From positions 1,178,001-1,242,000 of the forward strand of contig NZ_CP104208.1 of assembly GCF_026230175.1 (NCBI RefSeq): a DNA stretch of 64,000 nucleotides, read 5' to 3'. Of the stretch, positions 56,034 to 64,000 are shown in pieces. Origin of the DNA: Desulfovibrio mangrovi (GTDB taxonomy: Bacteria; Desulfobacterota; Desulfovibrionia; Desulfovibrionales; Desulfovibrionaceae). The notes beneath the pieces are model-generated. The model had not been told where the DNA came from and did no database searches. It saw only the letters and a list, made by a program, of their open reading frames with translations. Every line of letters starts with the position of its first letter. Positions within the stretch are counted from its first letter, which is position 1. The translations under genes were made by a program, and so were the position numbers.

Positions 56034-56771
56034 CTACAATCCGGCATGATCCTGCCAGAATTGCTTCAGGGAATCCATCTGCGCTTTGTAATCCACGCCG
56101 AGTCGTGCGGCAAGGTATGCCTGCTCTGCCTGCGCCGCGGTCTGCATGAAGCCGGAAACCTCGCGTGCCGTGGAATGATAGATATGCTTCACGGCTACAT
56201 CATGGTCCACCACCACATGCCACCCTGCTCTGTGCGCACAGAGTGAGAACCACACGTCCACCCCGTACCCGTAAGGATTGCCGGCATAATCCAGCCCGCC
56301 CAGCGCCTTCCAGCAATCCAGACTGACAAGCGGCGCTATGCCGTCCACATAGGCAACAGTTCGGTATTGCAAGCCTTCCTTGCGGACCATCTGCGGATGA
56401 TAAGGATTGGTAAGCACAGCGGGCGCATACACCCCCACCCCCTTGCCGCCGAGCACATCATTCATGCGCTTCAGGCGTCCGGCGGCACGCTTGATGAAAG
56501 GGGGCGTACTGGCAAACAGTACATCATTATTCAGGAACCACACATGGGAATAACCGGCTGCGTCCGCACGCTGCAGGGCGTATTCCAACGCTCCGGCCCA
56601 ATAGAGATTGGCGTCGGTTCTCAACCATGCGTCGGGATACTGTTCAGGCGCACAGTTGTCCAGCACAAAGAGATGCTCGGCCACAGCGGGATCAGACTCC
56701 AGCAACTGGGCATGCAGCCGCCGCGTCAGCGCCGCTTTTCCGTAGTGCAGAATGACAACCGCAAGCTTCAT
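56034..56771 (-). CDS. Glycosyltransferase family 2 protein
   Basis: 245 residues. GT-A fold: N-terminal AVVILHYGK, LDNCAP, the metal-binding acidic motif in FLNNDVLF and GYGVDVWFSLCAHRAGW toward the end. Similar enzymes add rhamnose or related sugars. It starts 12 bases after the potassium-channel stop with no strong ribosome site, so it may be coupled to that gene, although the functions have no obvious link. No other polysaccharide gene is near. Confidence 0.88.
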   Translation of the reverse strand: MKLAVVILHYGKAALTRRLHAQLLESDPAVAEHLFVLDNCAPEQYPDAWLRTDANLYWAGALEYALQRADAAGYSHVWFLNNDVLFASTPPFIKRAAGRLKRMNDVLGGKGVGVYAPAVLTNPYHPQMVRKEGLQYRTVAYVDGIAPLVSLDCWKALGGLDYAGNPYGYGVDVWFSLCAHRAGWHVVVDHDVAVKHIYHSTAREVSGFMQTAAQAEQAYLAARLGVDYKAQMDSLKQFWQDHAGL

Positions 56772-56783
56772 GGGAATCGCCGG

Positions 56784-57839
56784 TTACAGAATCTCTTCAA
56801 ACTGCTCGAAGCTGCTGGTGGAGCCGACTGCAATGACCGTATCCCCGGCGCTCAGCACGGTTTTGGGCTCGGGGTTGAAGGTCATGTCCTGACCGGCCTT
56901 CTTGATGGCGATGATAATCAGATTGAAACGCGGACGAATGCCGGACTCAATGAGATTCTTGCCCACCAGTTCCGATGTTTCGGAAATGGTGAGTTCTTCC
57001 ATCTGAATGTCCTGCGTGGTCTTCTTGTGCGCCAATTCCATGAAGCTGGTCACGGTGGGACGCAGCACGGATTGCGCCATACGAACGCCCCCAATACGGT
57101 TGGGCATAAGCACCACGTTGGCCCCGGCCAATTTGAGCTTGCCTACATGCTCCTGCGCACCGGCACGGGCCACGATATTAATGTCCTTGTTGAGCTGACG
57201 GGCGCTGAGCACCACGTAGACGTTCTGGGAGTCTTCCGAAAGGCTGGCAATGAGGCTTTGGGCATGACCGATGCCCGCTTCCGCAAGCACCTCGTCAGAC
57301 GTGGCATCACCGGAGATATGGAGCACCCCATCTTCTTCCAGTCTTTCAACAGCTTTGGGGTCATTTTCAATGACGACGATATCGTAGCCTTCATCCATGA
57401 TTTCCTGAGCCACGACGCTGCCGATACGGCCATATCCGCAGATGATGCAATGTCCGCGAAGCTTGCTGATGGTCTTAAGCACCCTGCGCCTCCCAAGTAG
57501 TTTGAATAGCCTGCCTTCCACAATCAACTGAGAAAACGCACCGAGGATGAAGGCAAAGTTGCCCACGCCGGTGAGGATGACAAAGGTGGTGAGCACGCGC
57601 CCTTCCTGCGACAGAGGATGCACCTCGCCAAAGCCGATGGTGGAAAGCGTGATGACCACCATGTAGAACGAATCCCAGAAGTTCCATCCCTCAATAAGCA
57701 TGTACCCGTAGATGGCACCCAAGGATACAGTGACCAGCGAAACCTGACTGAGCACAAGCGGCCAGAAAAAACCCAGCTGATTGCGCATGCGCAGAACCCG
57801 CGTAAGAAATGGAGTCTTCTTTTTGACGTTGTAGGCCAT
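56784..57839 (-). CDS. Potassium channel with two RCK/TrkA domains
   Basis: 351 residues. Two membrane helices (about 28–48 and 82–104) flank the pore loop with selectivity filter TIGFGE; then a TrkA-N/RCK nucleotide-binding domain (ICGYGRIGSVVAQEI, about 129–245) and a TrkA-C domain (about 260–345). Two-helix pore plus RCK is the MthK plan: an inner-membrane K+ channel gated by Ca2+ or nucleotides. The filter reads GFG rather than GYG, which is common in bacterial channels. Lies 14 bases after uvrB in the same direction. Confidence 0.93.
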   Translation of the reverse strand: MAYNVKKKTPFLTRVLRMRNQLGFFWPLVLSQVSLVTVSLGAIYGYMLIEGWNFWDSFYMVVITLSTIGFGEVHPLSQEGRVLTTFVILTGVGNFAFILGAFSQLIVEGRLFKLLGRRRVLKTISKLRGHCIICGYGRIGSVVAQEIMDEGYDIVVIENDPKAVERLEEDGVLHISGDATSDEVLAEAGIGHAQSLIASLSEDSQNVYVVLSARQLNKDINIVARAGAQEHVGKLKLAGANVVLMPNRIGGVRMAQSVLRPTVTSFMELAHKKTTQDIQMEELTISETSELVGKNLIESGIRPRFNLIIIAIKKAGQDMTFNPEPKTVLSAGDTVIAVGSTSSFEQFEEIL

Positions 57840-57853
57840 ACCGCTTTGTCCCG

Positions 57854-59872
57854 TTAATCCGCCGCCATCAGCCGCTGACGCAACAGCTGAATACGGTCGC
57901 GAAGTTCCGCCGCCTTCTCAAATTCCAGATCCTTGGCAGCCTCGCGCATTTCGCGCTCAAGCTGCTGGATACGCTTGCCGATGTCTTCAGAGGAAAGGCC
58001 CCACTCTTCCGCGGGCATGGCCGGTGCAGCCTTGCCCCTGCCCTTGCCCTTGGTCTCGGCCGGAGAGTAAAGGGAATCAAAGGAGCTTTCCAACTTCTTG
58101 CGAATGGTGGCAGGCGTAATGCCATGCTCGGCATTAAACGCCTCCTGCTTTTCCCTGCGGCGCGCGGTTTCATCCATAGCCGCCCGCATGGACCGGGTTA
58201 CGGCATCCGCATACAGTATCACGCGGCCTTCGGCATTACGCGCGGCGCGGCCAAAGGTCTGGATGAGCGAGCCAGTGGAGCGCAAAAAGCCCTCCTTGTC
58301 CGCATCAAGAATAGCTACCAGAGAAACTTCCGGTATATCAAGCCCTTCACGCAGGAGATTTATGCCAATGAGCACATCAAACTCCTTGCGTCTGAGCGCC
58401 TGCAGAATGGCCATGCGCTCCATGGTGTCTATGTCTGAATGCAGGTAGCGCGTGACCGTGCCCATATTGTTAAAGTATTCCGTGAGGTCTTCAGCCATGC
58501 GCTTGGTAAGGGTGGTCACTAGAACGCGTTCGTCACGTGCAGCGCGCTGCTTGCACTCGCCCAGCAGGTCGTCCATCTGCCCCTTGACGGGACGCACTTC
58601 CACCAGCGGATCAAGAAGGCCTGTGGGACGGATGATCTGTTCCACAACCAGGCCCTGAGAACGTTCCTGCTCCCATTTTCCCGGAGTTGCGGACACATAG
58701 ACAACCTGTCCGATGCGTTCGAGAAACTCGTCAAAATTCAGCGGCCTGTTGTCCAGCGCGGATGGCAGACGGAAGCCGTAATCAACCAGCGTCTGCTTGC
58801 GGGAACGGTCGCCCTTGAACATGGCCCCCACCTGCGAAACAGTAATGTGGCTTTCGTCCACATACAGCACAAAGTCTTCCGGGAAGTAGTCCAGCAGACA
58901 GGAAGGCGGCGAGCCTTCCGCACGGTTGTCCAGATGGCGGGAATAGTTTTCGATGCCCGTGCAGAACCCCATCTCCTCGATCATCTCCAAATCAAGCATG
59001 GTTCGCTGTTCAAGGCGTTGCGCCTCTACCAGCTTCCCCGAATCACGGAAGTCCGCAAGCCTGTGCTGCAGTTCCACACGAATGTCGCCCACGGCACGAT
59101 TCAGGTTGTCGCGGTCGGAAACATAGTGGCTTGCGGGATAGATGACCGTCTTGCCCACGCTGCCCAGCACATTGCCGGTAACGGGATCAATCTCGCTCAT
59201 GGATTCTATCTCATCACCGAAGAATTCCAGTCTGAGCGCCCGCTCGTGGTGGTAGGCGGGAATGATTTCAAGCACATCGCCCCGCACACGGAAGGTGCCT
59301 CGGTGGAAGTCGTAATCGTTACGCTCGTACTGCACATTCACCAGGCGCTCGATAAGGGAGTCCATGCTCAGTTGCTGCCCTGTCTCCACAGGGATGACCA
59401 GCTTGGCGTAGTATTCCGGCGAACCGAGGCCGTAGATGCAGGAAACCGAGGCGATGATGATCACATCGCGCCGCGTAAGCAACGCATGCGTAGCCGCATG
59501 CCGCAGCTTGTCTATGTTATCGTTTATGGACGAGTCCTTCTCGATGTAGGTATCGGAAGAAGGAACATAGGCTTCAGGCTGGTAGTAGTCGTAATAACTG
59601 ACGAAATATTCCACCGCATTATGCGGAAAGAGTTCCTTGAACTCGTTGTAGAGCTGCGCGGCAAGAGTCTTGTTGGGAGCAAGTACCAGCGCGGGACGCT
59701 GCGTGGCCGCGATGGTCTGGGCCACGGTAAAGGTCTTGCCGGTACCGGTCGCGCCAAGCAGGATCTGGTCGCGGATACCCGCATTCAGGTTCTCCACCAG
59801 TTCCGATATGGCCTGAGGCTGATCGCCTTGCGGCGTAAATTCCGTACTGAGCTTGAATTGATTGTCTTGCAT
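57854..59872 (-). CDS. uvrB: Excinuclease ABC subunit B
   Basis: 672 residues from the ATG at 59872, with GAGGT five bases upstream; the frame runs on to 59905 without support. Damage-verifying helicase of nucleotide excision repair. Walker [11 protein letters not shown], the [12 protein letters not shown] beta-hairpin that probes damage, DESHITVSQ (helicase motif II), [32 protein letters not shown], and the C-terminal UVR motif ([14 protein letters not shown]) that binds UvrC are all seen. First gene of a uvrB–channel–GT2 run. Confidence 0.97.
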   Translation of the reverse strand: MQDNQFKLSTEFTPQGDQPQAISELVENLNAGIRDQILLGATGTGKTFTVAQTIAATQRPALVLAPNKTLAAQLYNEFKELFPHNAVEYFVSYYDYYQPEAYVPSSDTYIEKDSSINDNIDKLRHAATHALLTRRDVIIIASVSCIYGLGSPEYYAKLVIPVETGQQLSMDSLIERLVNVQYERNDYDFHRGTFRVRGDVLEIIPAYHHERALRLEFFGDEIESMSEIDPVTGNVLGSVGKTVIYPASHYVSDRDNLNRAVGDIRVELQHRLADFRDSGKLVEAQRLEQRTMLDLEMIEEMGFCTGIENYSRHLDNRAEGSPPSCLLDYFPEDFVLYVDESHITVSQVGAMFKGDRSRKQTLVDYGFRLPSALDNRPLNFDEFLERIGQVVYVSATPGKWEQERSQGLVVEQIIRPTGLLDPLVEVRPVKGQMDDLLGECKQRAARDERVLVTTLTKRMAEDLTEYFNNMGTVTRYLHSDIDTMERMAILQALRRKEFDVLIGINLLREGLDIPEVSLVAILDADKEGFLRSTGSLIQTFGRAARNAEGRVILYADAVTRSMRAAMDETARRREKQEAFNAEHGITPATIRKKLESSFDSLYSPAETKGKGRGKAAPAMPAEEWGLSSEDIGKRIQQLEREMREAAKDLEFEKAAELRDRIQLLRQRLMAAD

Positions 59873-60038
59873 GTGAACCTCGCTCGCCAGTGTACCCTGC
59901 CCCACATATGCGGTAAAGGGCGGAAATTGCGGACTCTTGAGAATAGGGAAGCTGCGTATGCATGTGCTGGGCGGTTGCGGAGTACGGGATTATGGACTAG
60001 GTAGAGGAATCCGCAGAACCAATTCTTCCGGAGGAAGC

Positions 60039-60536
60039 ATGCAAACGTATATCATCCCTGCCGAGGAAGGCACCGCCATCGACAGGGTCTACAGTATCTC
60101 CATTACCATTCGCACCTTCAAGGGCCGTCGCAACGTGGAAGCACACGTGTTCCGTCACAATCCGGAGATGGCCGAAGCCGCAAACTACGACTGGAACTCG
60201 CTTGTGGGACCGCCCATGGACCCCGCCAATCCCGGTGAGCTCGAAGACGTGAAGCGAACCTTGCTGGAAACCTTTACCGCGGAAGAACGCGATGCCGTTG
60301 TGGCCTATCTTTCCGAACGCTATGGCAGCCGTCTGGAATGCATTACCGCATGTCCTGTGGAACTGCCCATTCCCCTTGGCGTCATGCCGCTCTCTTCCAT
60401 CACGCCCGGTAAGGCTCTGGGCTTCATCCGCTTCGACAACGTGCTAAACTACCCGCTGCCCTTTGCAGTTCGCGGTTTCTATGATCTGGCCCAGCACGAT
60501 CCTCTGGACCATCAGGGCGGAGAAGAGCAGGAATAG
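60039..60536 (+). CDS. Protein of unknown function
   Basis: 165 residues from the ATG at 60039; GGAGG lies four bases upstream, and the frame upstream (to 59937) is unsupported. Mixed alpha/beta, no membrane segment. Recognisable only as ISITIRTFKGRRNVEAHVF near the start, an acidic helix (TFTAEERDAVVAYLSERYG) and VELPIPLGVMPLSS with one earlier Cys pair candidate. A stand-alone gene divergent from uvrB and convergent with aat. Family not recognised. Confidence 0.75.
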   Translation: MQTYIIPAEEGTAIDRVYSISITIRTFKGRRNVEAHVFRHNPEMAEAANYDWNSLVGPPMDPANPGELEDVKRTLLETFTAEERDAVVAYLSERYGSRLECITACPVELPIPLGVMPLSSITPGKALGFIRFDNVLNYPLPFAVRGFYDLAQHDPLDHQGGEEQE

Positions 60537-60607
60537 CCCTGTCCCCTGAAAGGACACGGCCAGCATTCAGACACTGCCGGGCCTAGCCCATGCGCAGCAT
60601 CCCCTTG

Positions 60608-61312
60608 CTAGAGGGGAAAGAAATCTTCAGGAATCTCCCAAAGGCCCTGCCTCGTCGGTGAACGCAGGGCCTTTTTCAATTGGGCGAGAAAGTCGCTTCT
60701 GCGCACTTCCTGCGCACCAAAACGACGCAGGTTATGCGTCACCTGCTGGCAGTCCAGCAGAGTAAAGCCGTTCTGCTGCAGAAACCGCACAAGCCACACC
60801 AGCCCCACCTTGGAAGCATTAGGCTCGCGGTAGAACATGGATTCGCCGAAAAACACGCCCCCAAGGGAAACACCATACATCCCGCCCACCAGCCTGCCCT
60901 CCCGCCACACCTCCACAGAATGCGCGATGCCATGCAGATGCAGTTCGCAATAAGCAGAGATCATGTCGGGCACTATCCACGTTCCGCATTGATCGGGACG
61001 CGGTGAACAGGCGCAGTTTCGTATCACCTGCTCAAAGGCCGTATCCATGGTCACGGTAAACTGCCGCGCCTTGATGACCTTGCGCAGGCTGCGGGAGATA
61101 TGCAGAGATTCAGGGTACAGAACGAAGCGGGGGTCGGGAGACCACCATAGAATGGGGCTTTCGTCATTGTACCACGGAAAAATGCCGCAGGCGTAAGAAG
61201 AGATGAGCCGCTCCACGGAAAGGTCGCCGCCAATGGCGAGCAGGCCTTCCGCGTCGGCCAGTTCAGGATTGGGAAAGTCCACCCCTTTTTCCGGCAGCCA
61301 GAATACGTTCAT
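60608..61312 (-). CDS. aat: Leucyl/phenylalanyl-tRNA–protein transferase
   Basis: 234 residues. Adds Leu or Phe from aminoacyl-tRNA to proteins with N-terminal Lys or Arg, making substrates for ClpS–ClpAP. Complete family pattern: FPNPELADAEGLLAIGGDLS, GIFPWYNDE, LWWSPDPRFVL, GTWIVPDMISAYCELH, SVEVWREGRLVGGMYGVSLGGVFFGESMF and LLDCQ. The start is certain by family alignment, yet it has no ribosome binding site: the T run of a terminator hairpin ends six bases before the ATG. It is third in the clpS–clpA–aat set. Confidence 0.96.
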   Translation of the reverse strand: MNVFWLPEKGVDFPNPELADAEGLLAIGGDLSVERLISSYACGIFPWYNDESPILWWSPDPRFVLYPESLHISRSLRKVIKARQFTVTMDTAFEQVIRNCACSPRPDQCGTWIVPDMISAYCELHLHGIAHSVEVWREGRLVGGMYGVSLGGVFFGESMFYREPNASKVGLVWLVRFLQQNGFTLLDCQQVTHNLRRFGAQEVRRSDFLAQLKKALRSPTRQGLWEIPEDFFPL

Positions 61313-61318
61313 GGAGAC

Positions 61319-61348
61319 AAAAAAAACGCGGCGGATAACTCCGCCGCG
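61319..61348 (-). terminator. Intrinsic terminator between clpA and aat, touching the aat start
   Basis: On the minus strand CGCGGCGGA, loop GTTA, TCCGCCGCG, then eight T residues ending six bases before the aat ATG. Confidence 0.9.
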
Positions 61349-61406
61349 CTAAAGCTGTTAATATTGCAAAGAGCATGTCCGCACATCACGGACAGCCCCC
61401 CGGCGT

Positions 61407-63686
61407 TCAACTATCCTTGCCGGAAAACGGCGTGAAGGTAAAGGTCAAACCGGAAACATCCTTCCCTTCCGATGCCTTGAGTTTTCGGGCACCTACCTTG
61501 ACAACCCCACCCCGCTGCAAAGCTCCGAAGAGCACTTCTCGGGCAAGGTCATCCTCAAGGCCACGCCGGATAGCCCTGCGCATGGGGCGGGCACCGAAGG
61601 CGGGATCATAGCCAAGTTTGGCCAGACGCTTGCGGGCGGCATCGGTCAACTCAATGCGCACACGCTTATCCTTCATCTGGGCTTCCAGTTCCGCCACGAA
61701 CTTGTCCACAATGCTGAGCATGATCTCTTCGGAGAGACCATGGAAGGGCACCAGCGCATCCAACCTGTTACGGAATTCCGGCGAGAAGGTCTTTTCCACT
61801 TCCTTCAGGCCGCGGGCCGCCACATCCACCTCCACAGCGGAACCGAAACCGATGGGCTTGGCCGCCATCTCACGGGCACCGGCGTTGGAGGTCATGATGA
61901 GAATGACGTTACGGAAGTCCGCCTTGCGTCCCGTGTTGTCGGTAAGCGTGGCGTAGTCCATGACCTGCAGCAGGATATTGAAAATATCCGGATGCGCCTT
62001 TTCAATCTCGTCCATGAGCACCACGGCATAGGGATGCTTGCGAATGGCGTCGGTAAGCTGACCGCCCTGATCAAAGCCCACATACCCGGGAGGAGCGCCG
62101 ATGAGACGCGACACGGCATGCTTTTCCATGTATTCGCTCATGTCGTAACGCAGGAACTGCACGCCGAGCGTCTGGGCAAGCTGCTTTGCCAGTTCGGTCT
62201 TGCCAACACCCGTAGGACCATAGAAGAGAAAGGAGCCCGTGGGCCTGTCGTCCCTGCCGAGTCCCGCTCGACTGCGCAAGATGGCGCGGCAAACCACGTT
62301 CACGGCTTCATCCTGTCCGAAAACCACGCCCTTGAGCGTAGGTTCCAGATTGGACAGCTTCAGCCTGTCGCCTGCGGAGACATGCTGCTCGGGAATACGG
62401 GCCATACGCGCCACCACACGTTCGATATCTCCCGCCGTAATGGTGTTGCGCTTGCGGTTGGCGCTCCGCAGACGATATGCGGCTCCGGCCTCGTCTATGA
62501 CGTCTATGGCCTTGTCCGGCAGAAAGCGCTCGTTGATGTAACGGGCGGAAAGTTCCACCGCAGCCTTGATGGCCGGATGCGTGTAGCGGACTCCATGATG
62601 GTCTTCGTAATACGGCTTGAGCCCCTTCAGAATTTCAAGGCACTCCTCCGTGGAAGGCTCCGGCACGTCTATCTTCTGGAAACGCCGTGAAAGGGCGCGA
62701 TCCTTTTCGAAATGGTTGCGGTATTCTTCGTAGGTTGTGGAACCGATGCAACGAATAGCACCGGATGCCAGCACAGGCTTGAGGATGTTGGAAGCATCCA
62801 TCGAGCCTCCACTTGTTGCGCCAGCGCCCACTATGGTGTGAATCTCATCGATGAAGAGAATAGCCCCTTCAATGGACTTCAGCTCCTTGATGACACTCTT
62901 GAGACGCCCCTCGAAGTCCCCACGATACTTGGTGCCTGCGAGCAAAGCGCCAAGGTCCAATGCAAAGATGCTGGCTTCAAGAAAGCTGTCCGGCACATTG
63001 CCGTTGACGATGCGCAGGGCAAGTCCTTCGGCAAGAGCCGTCTTGCCCACGCCGGGTTCGCCGACAAACAGGGGATTGTTTTTGCGGCGACGGGCCAGCA
63101 CCTGCACTGTGCGCTCCAGTTCCTCGGCACGTCCGATGAGCGGGTCGATCTGCCCTTCCCTCGCCTTCTCCGTAAGATTCACGCAGAACTGGCGCAAGGC
63201 ATCCGGCTTGCCTGAGTTGTCCGAATCATCCTTCACGCCATCCTTCTCCACCCAGTCTTCAGACATGGAGTGGGAGATGAATTCAAGCACATCCAGGCGC
63301 GTCACGCCCTGGGAGCGGAGGAAGTATACAGCATAGGAATCCTCCTCCTCGAACAGGGCGGCGAGCAGGTCGCCCACGTCCACCTTGTCCTTGCTGGCGG
63401 ACTGCATCTGCACCACAGCGCGCTGCAACACCCGCTGCACGCCCAGCGTCTGCACCACTTCCGTAGGGGTGTCTGCCGGCAGGGGCTCCAGATGGGAAGA
63501 GAAAAACACCTCAAGTCGATTGGCAAGTGCATCCGCATCCGCACCGCAGCCGATAAGAATATGCCTGCCATGTTCATCACGGGTGATGGCGAACAGAATG
63601 TGCTCAAGAGTCAGAAACTCATGGTTCCGCTTGCGAACCTCTGAAACAGCGTCAGAGAGCACGGCTTCAAGTCGTTTACCGAGCAT
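61407..63686 (-). CDS. clpA: ATP-dependent Clp protease ATPase subunit ClpA
   Basis: 759 residues from the ATG at 63686, where GAGGTATAG lies upstream within the clpS end; the frame upstream is the end of clpS in another register. Hexameric AAA+ unfoldase that feeds ClpP and accepts ClpS-delivered N-degron substrates. Clp-N repeats (1–145), D1 with Walker A GEPGVGKTALAEG and FIDEIHTIVGAGA, D2 with GPTGVGKTELAKQL, VVLMDEIEKAH and sensor-2 GARPMRRAI. The middle region is short, as in ClpA and unlike ClpB. Follows clpS by two bases. Confidence 0.97.
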   Translation of the reverse strand: MLGKRLEAVLSDAVSEVRKRNHEFLTLEHILFAITRDEHGRHILIGCGADADALANRLEVFFSSHLEPLPADTPTEVVQTLGVQRVLQRAVVQMQSASKDKVDVGDLLAALFEEEDSYAVYFLRSQGVTRLDVLEFISHSMSEDWVEKDGVKDDSDNSGKPDALRQFCVNLTEKAREGQIDPLIGRAEELERTVQVLARRRKNNPLFVGEPGVGKTALAEGLALRIVNGNVPDSFLEASIFALDLGALLAGTKYRGDFEGRLKSVIKELKSIEGAILFIDEIHTIVGAGATSGGSMDASNILKPVLASGAIRCIGSTTYEEYRNHFEKDRALSRRFQKIDVPEPSTEECLEILKGLKPYYEDHHGVRYTHPAIKAAVELSARYINERFLPDKAIDVIDEAGAAYRLRSANRKRNTITAGDIERVVARMARIPEQHVSAGDRLKLSNLEPTLKGVVFGQDEAVNVVCRAILRSRAGLGRDDRPTGSFLFYGPTGVGKTELAKQLAQTLGVQFLRYDMSEYMEKHAVSRLIGAPPGYVGFDQGGQLTDAIRKHPYAVVLMDEIEKAHPDIFNILLQVMDYATLTDNTGRKADFRNVILIMTSNAGAREMAAKPIGFGSAVEVDVAARGLKEVEKTFSPEFRNRLDALVPFHGLSEEIMLSIVDKFVAELEAQMKDKRVRIELTDAARKRLAKLGYDPAFGARPMRRAIRRGLEDDLAREVLFGALQRGGVVKVGARKLKASEGKDVSGLTFTFTPFSGKDS

Positions 63687-63688
63687 AT

Positions 63689-64000
63689 CTATACCTCTTC
63701 CATGCTGCACCGCAGGGGAAAGCCCTCCTTGCGGGCGCGCGCATGCACTATGGCTACCTTTGTTTCCGCCACCTCGGCGGTGTAGACGCCACACTCCCCT
63801 ATCCCTTTCTCATGAACGCTCAGCATGATGGCCGTGGCCTGCTGAACAGTCTTGCGGAACACCTGCACGAGAATGGCGATGACGAACTCCATGGTCGTGT
63901 AGTCATCATTATGCAGAAGCACTTTGAATTTTCTGGGCTCCTGCAGGTCTTCATCCAGCAGGAGCTGGTCCTGTCTGTCCGGGTCGGAAAATCTGTGGGT
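63689..64000 (-). CDS. clpS: ClpS adaptor protein (5' end outside window)
   Basis: 103 codons are visible to the right edge; the frame is open upstream, so the start lies beyond 64000. ClpS delivers proteins with bulky hydrophobic N termini to ClpAP. The core motif KVLLHNDDYTTMEFVI (with the Asn-Asp pair that binds the N-degron), the helix VQQATAIMLSVHEKG and the Arg-rich end are complete. A GTG at 63922 is the internal Val of this motif, not a start. The preceding 26 residues are a polar, acidic N-terminal extension. Stop lies two bases before clpA. Confidence 0.95.
   Translation of the reverse strand, partial: THRFSDPDRQDQLLLDEDLQEPRKFKVLLHNDDYTTMEFVIAILVQVFRKTVQQATAIMLSVHEKGIGECGVYTAEVAETKVAIVHARARKEGFPLRCSMEEV

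Overview
This looks like ordinary chromosome from a motile, Gram-negative anaerobe of the Desulfovibrio type (Desulfovibrionaceae). That placement is an inference from gene content: a cheB–HEAT–cheR–parA–cheW–cheY–cheA chemotaxis operon, many iron-sulfur redox proteins, an NhaC-type antiporter, a bifunctional Rel, and moderate-to-high GC with NTG-initiated, Shine-Dalgarno-led genes. No insertion sequence, integrase, CRISPR array, rRNA operon or prophage block was found. One tRNA gene (Pro, anticodon CGG) is present. The window cuts a lipase-like gene at the left edge and clpS at the right edge.

Layout. 1–3.6 kb: a partial alpha/beta hydrolase, then two translationally coupled glycosyltransferases. 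3.8–7.8 kb: a diguanylate cyclase, a queuosine-precursor transporter behind an overlapping-hairpin attenuator-like leader, and MgtE. 7.9–11.9 kb: nadC–nadA–nadB for de novo NAD synthesis from aspartate, ending in a small membrane protein; nadE is 40 kb away. 12–16 kb: a lipoprotein, a MarR/MFS pair divergent from a nitroreductase with a perfect palindrome between them, and metF. 16.4–18 kb: small membrane protein, DUF2233-type secreted protein, FmdB-type zinc ribbon. 18.2–27.1 kb: the chemotaxis operon, whose CheA has three Hpt-like domains (the third lacks its histidine) and whose CheW has a long N-terminal extension and overlaps a ParA-type ATPase. 27.3–31.6 kb: tRNA-Pro, lipoprotein, GH108 lysozyme-like protein, NhaC antiporter, and a monocistronic flagellin with a sigma-28 promoter. 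31.9–39.1 kb: MTA/SAH-deaminase-like amidohydrolase, an AT-rich two-gene cassette of unknown function, rel, and an orphan peptide-binding lipoprotein.

39.3–50.8 kb: a SWIM/SNF2 helicase, a small conserved protein, a split electron-transfer pair (four-cluster ferredoxin plus GltD-like flavoprotein), a double-ACT protein, RtcB RNA ligase, a molybdopterin oxidoreductase and a membrane-tailed HdrD-like protein. 50.8–64 kb: nadE and dapB (overlapping), ligA with a long acidic tail ending in a possible beta-clamp motif, a GT2 glycosyltransferase, a TrkA-type potassium channel, uvrB, an unknown 165-residue protein, then aat, clpA and clpS, the N-degron proteolysis set.

Most of the window is housekeeping. 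The parts I find least explained are the 33.6–35.2 kb cassette, the ParA/long-CheW/HEAT/three-Hpt chemotaxis system, the LigA tail, the hairpins before the queuosine transporter, and the intrinsic terminator sitting directly before the aat start codon. All family assignments come from motif reading; no database search was run.
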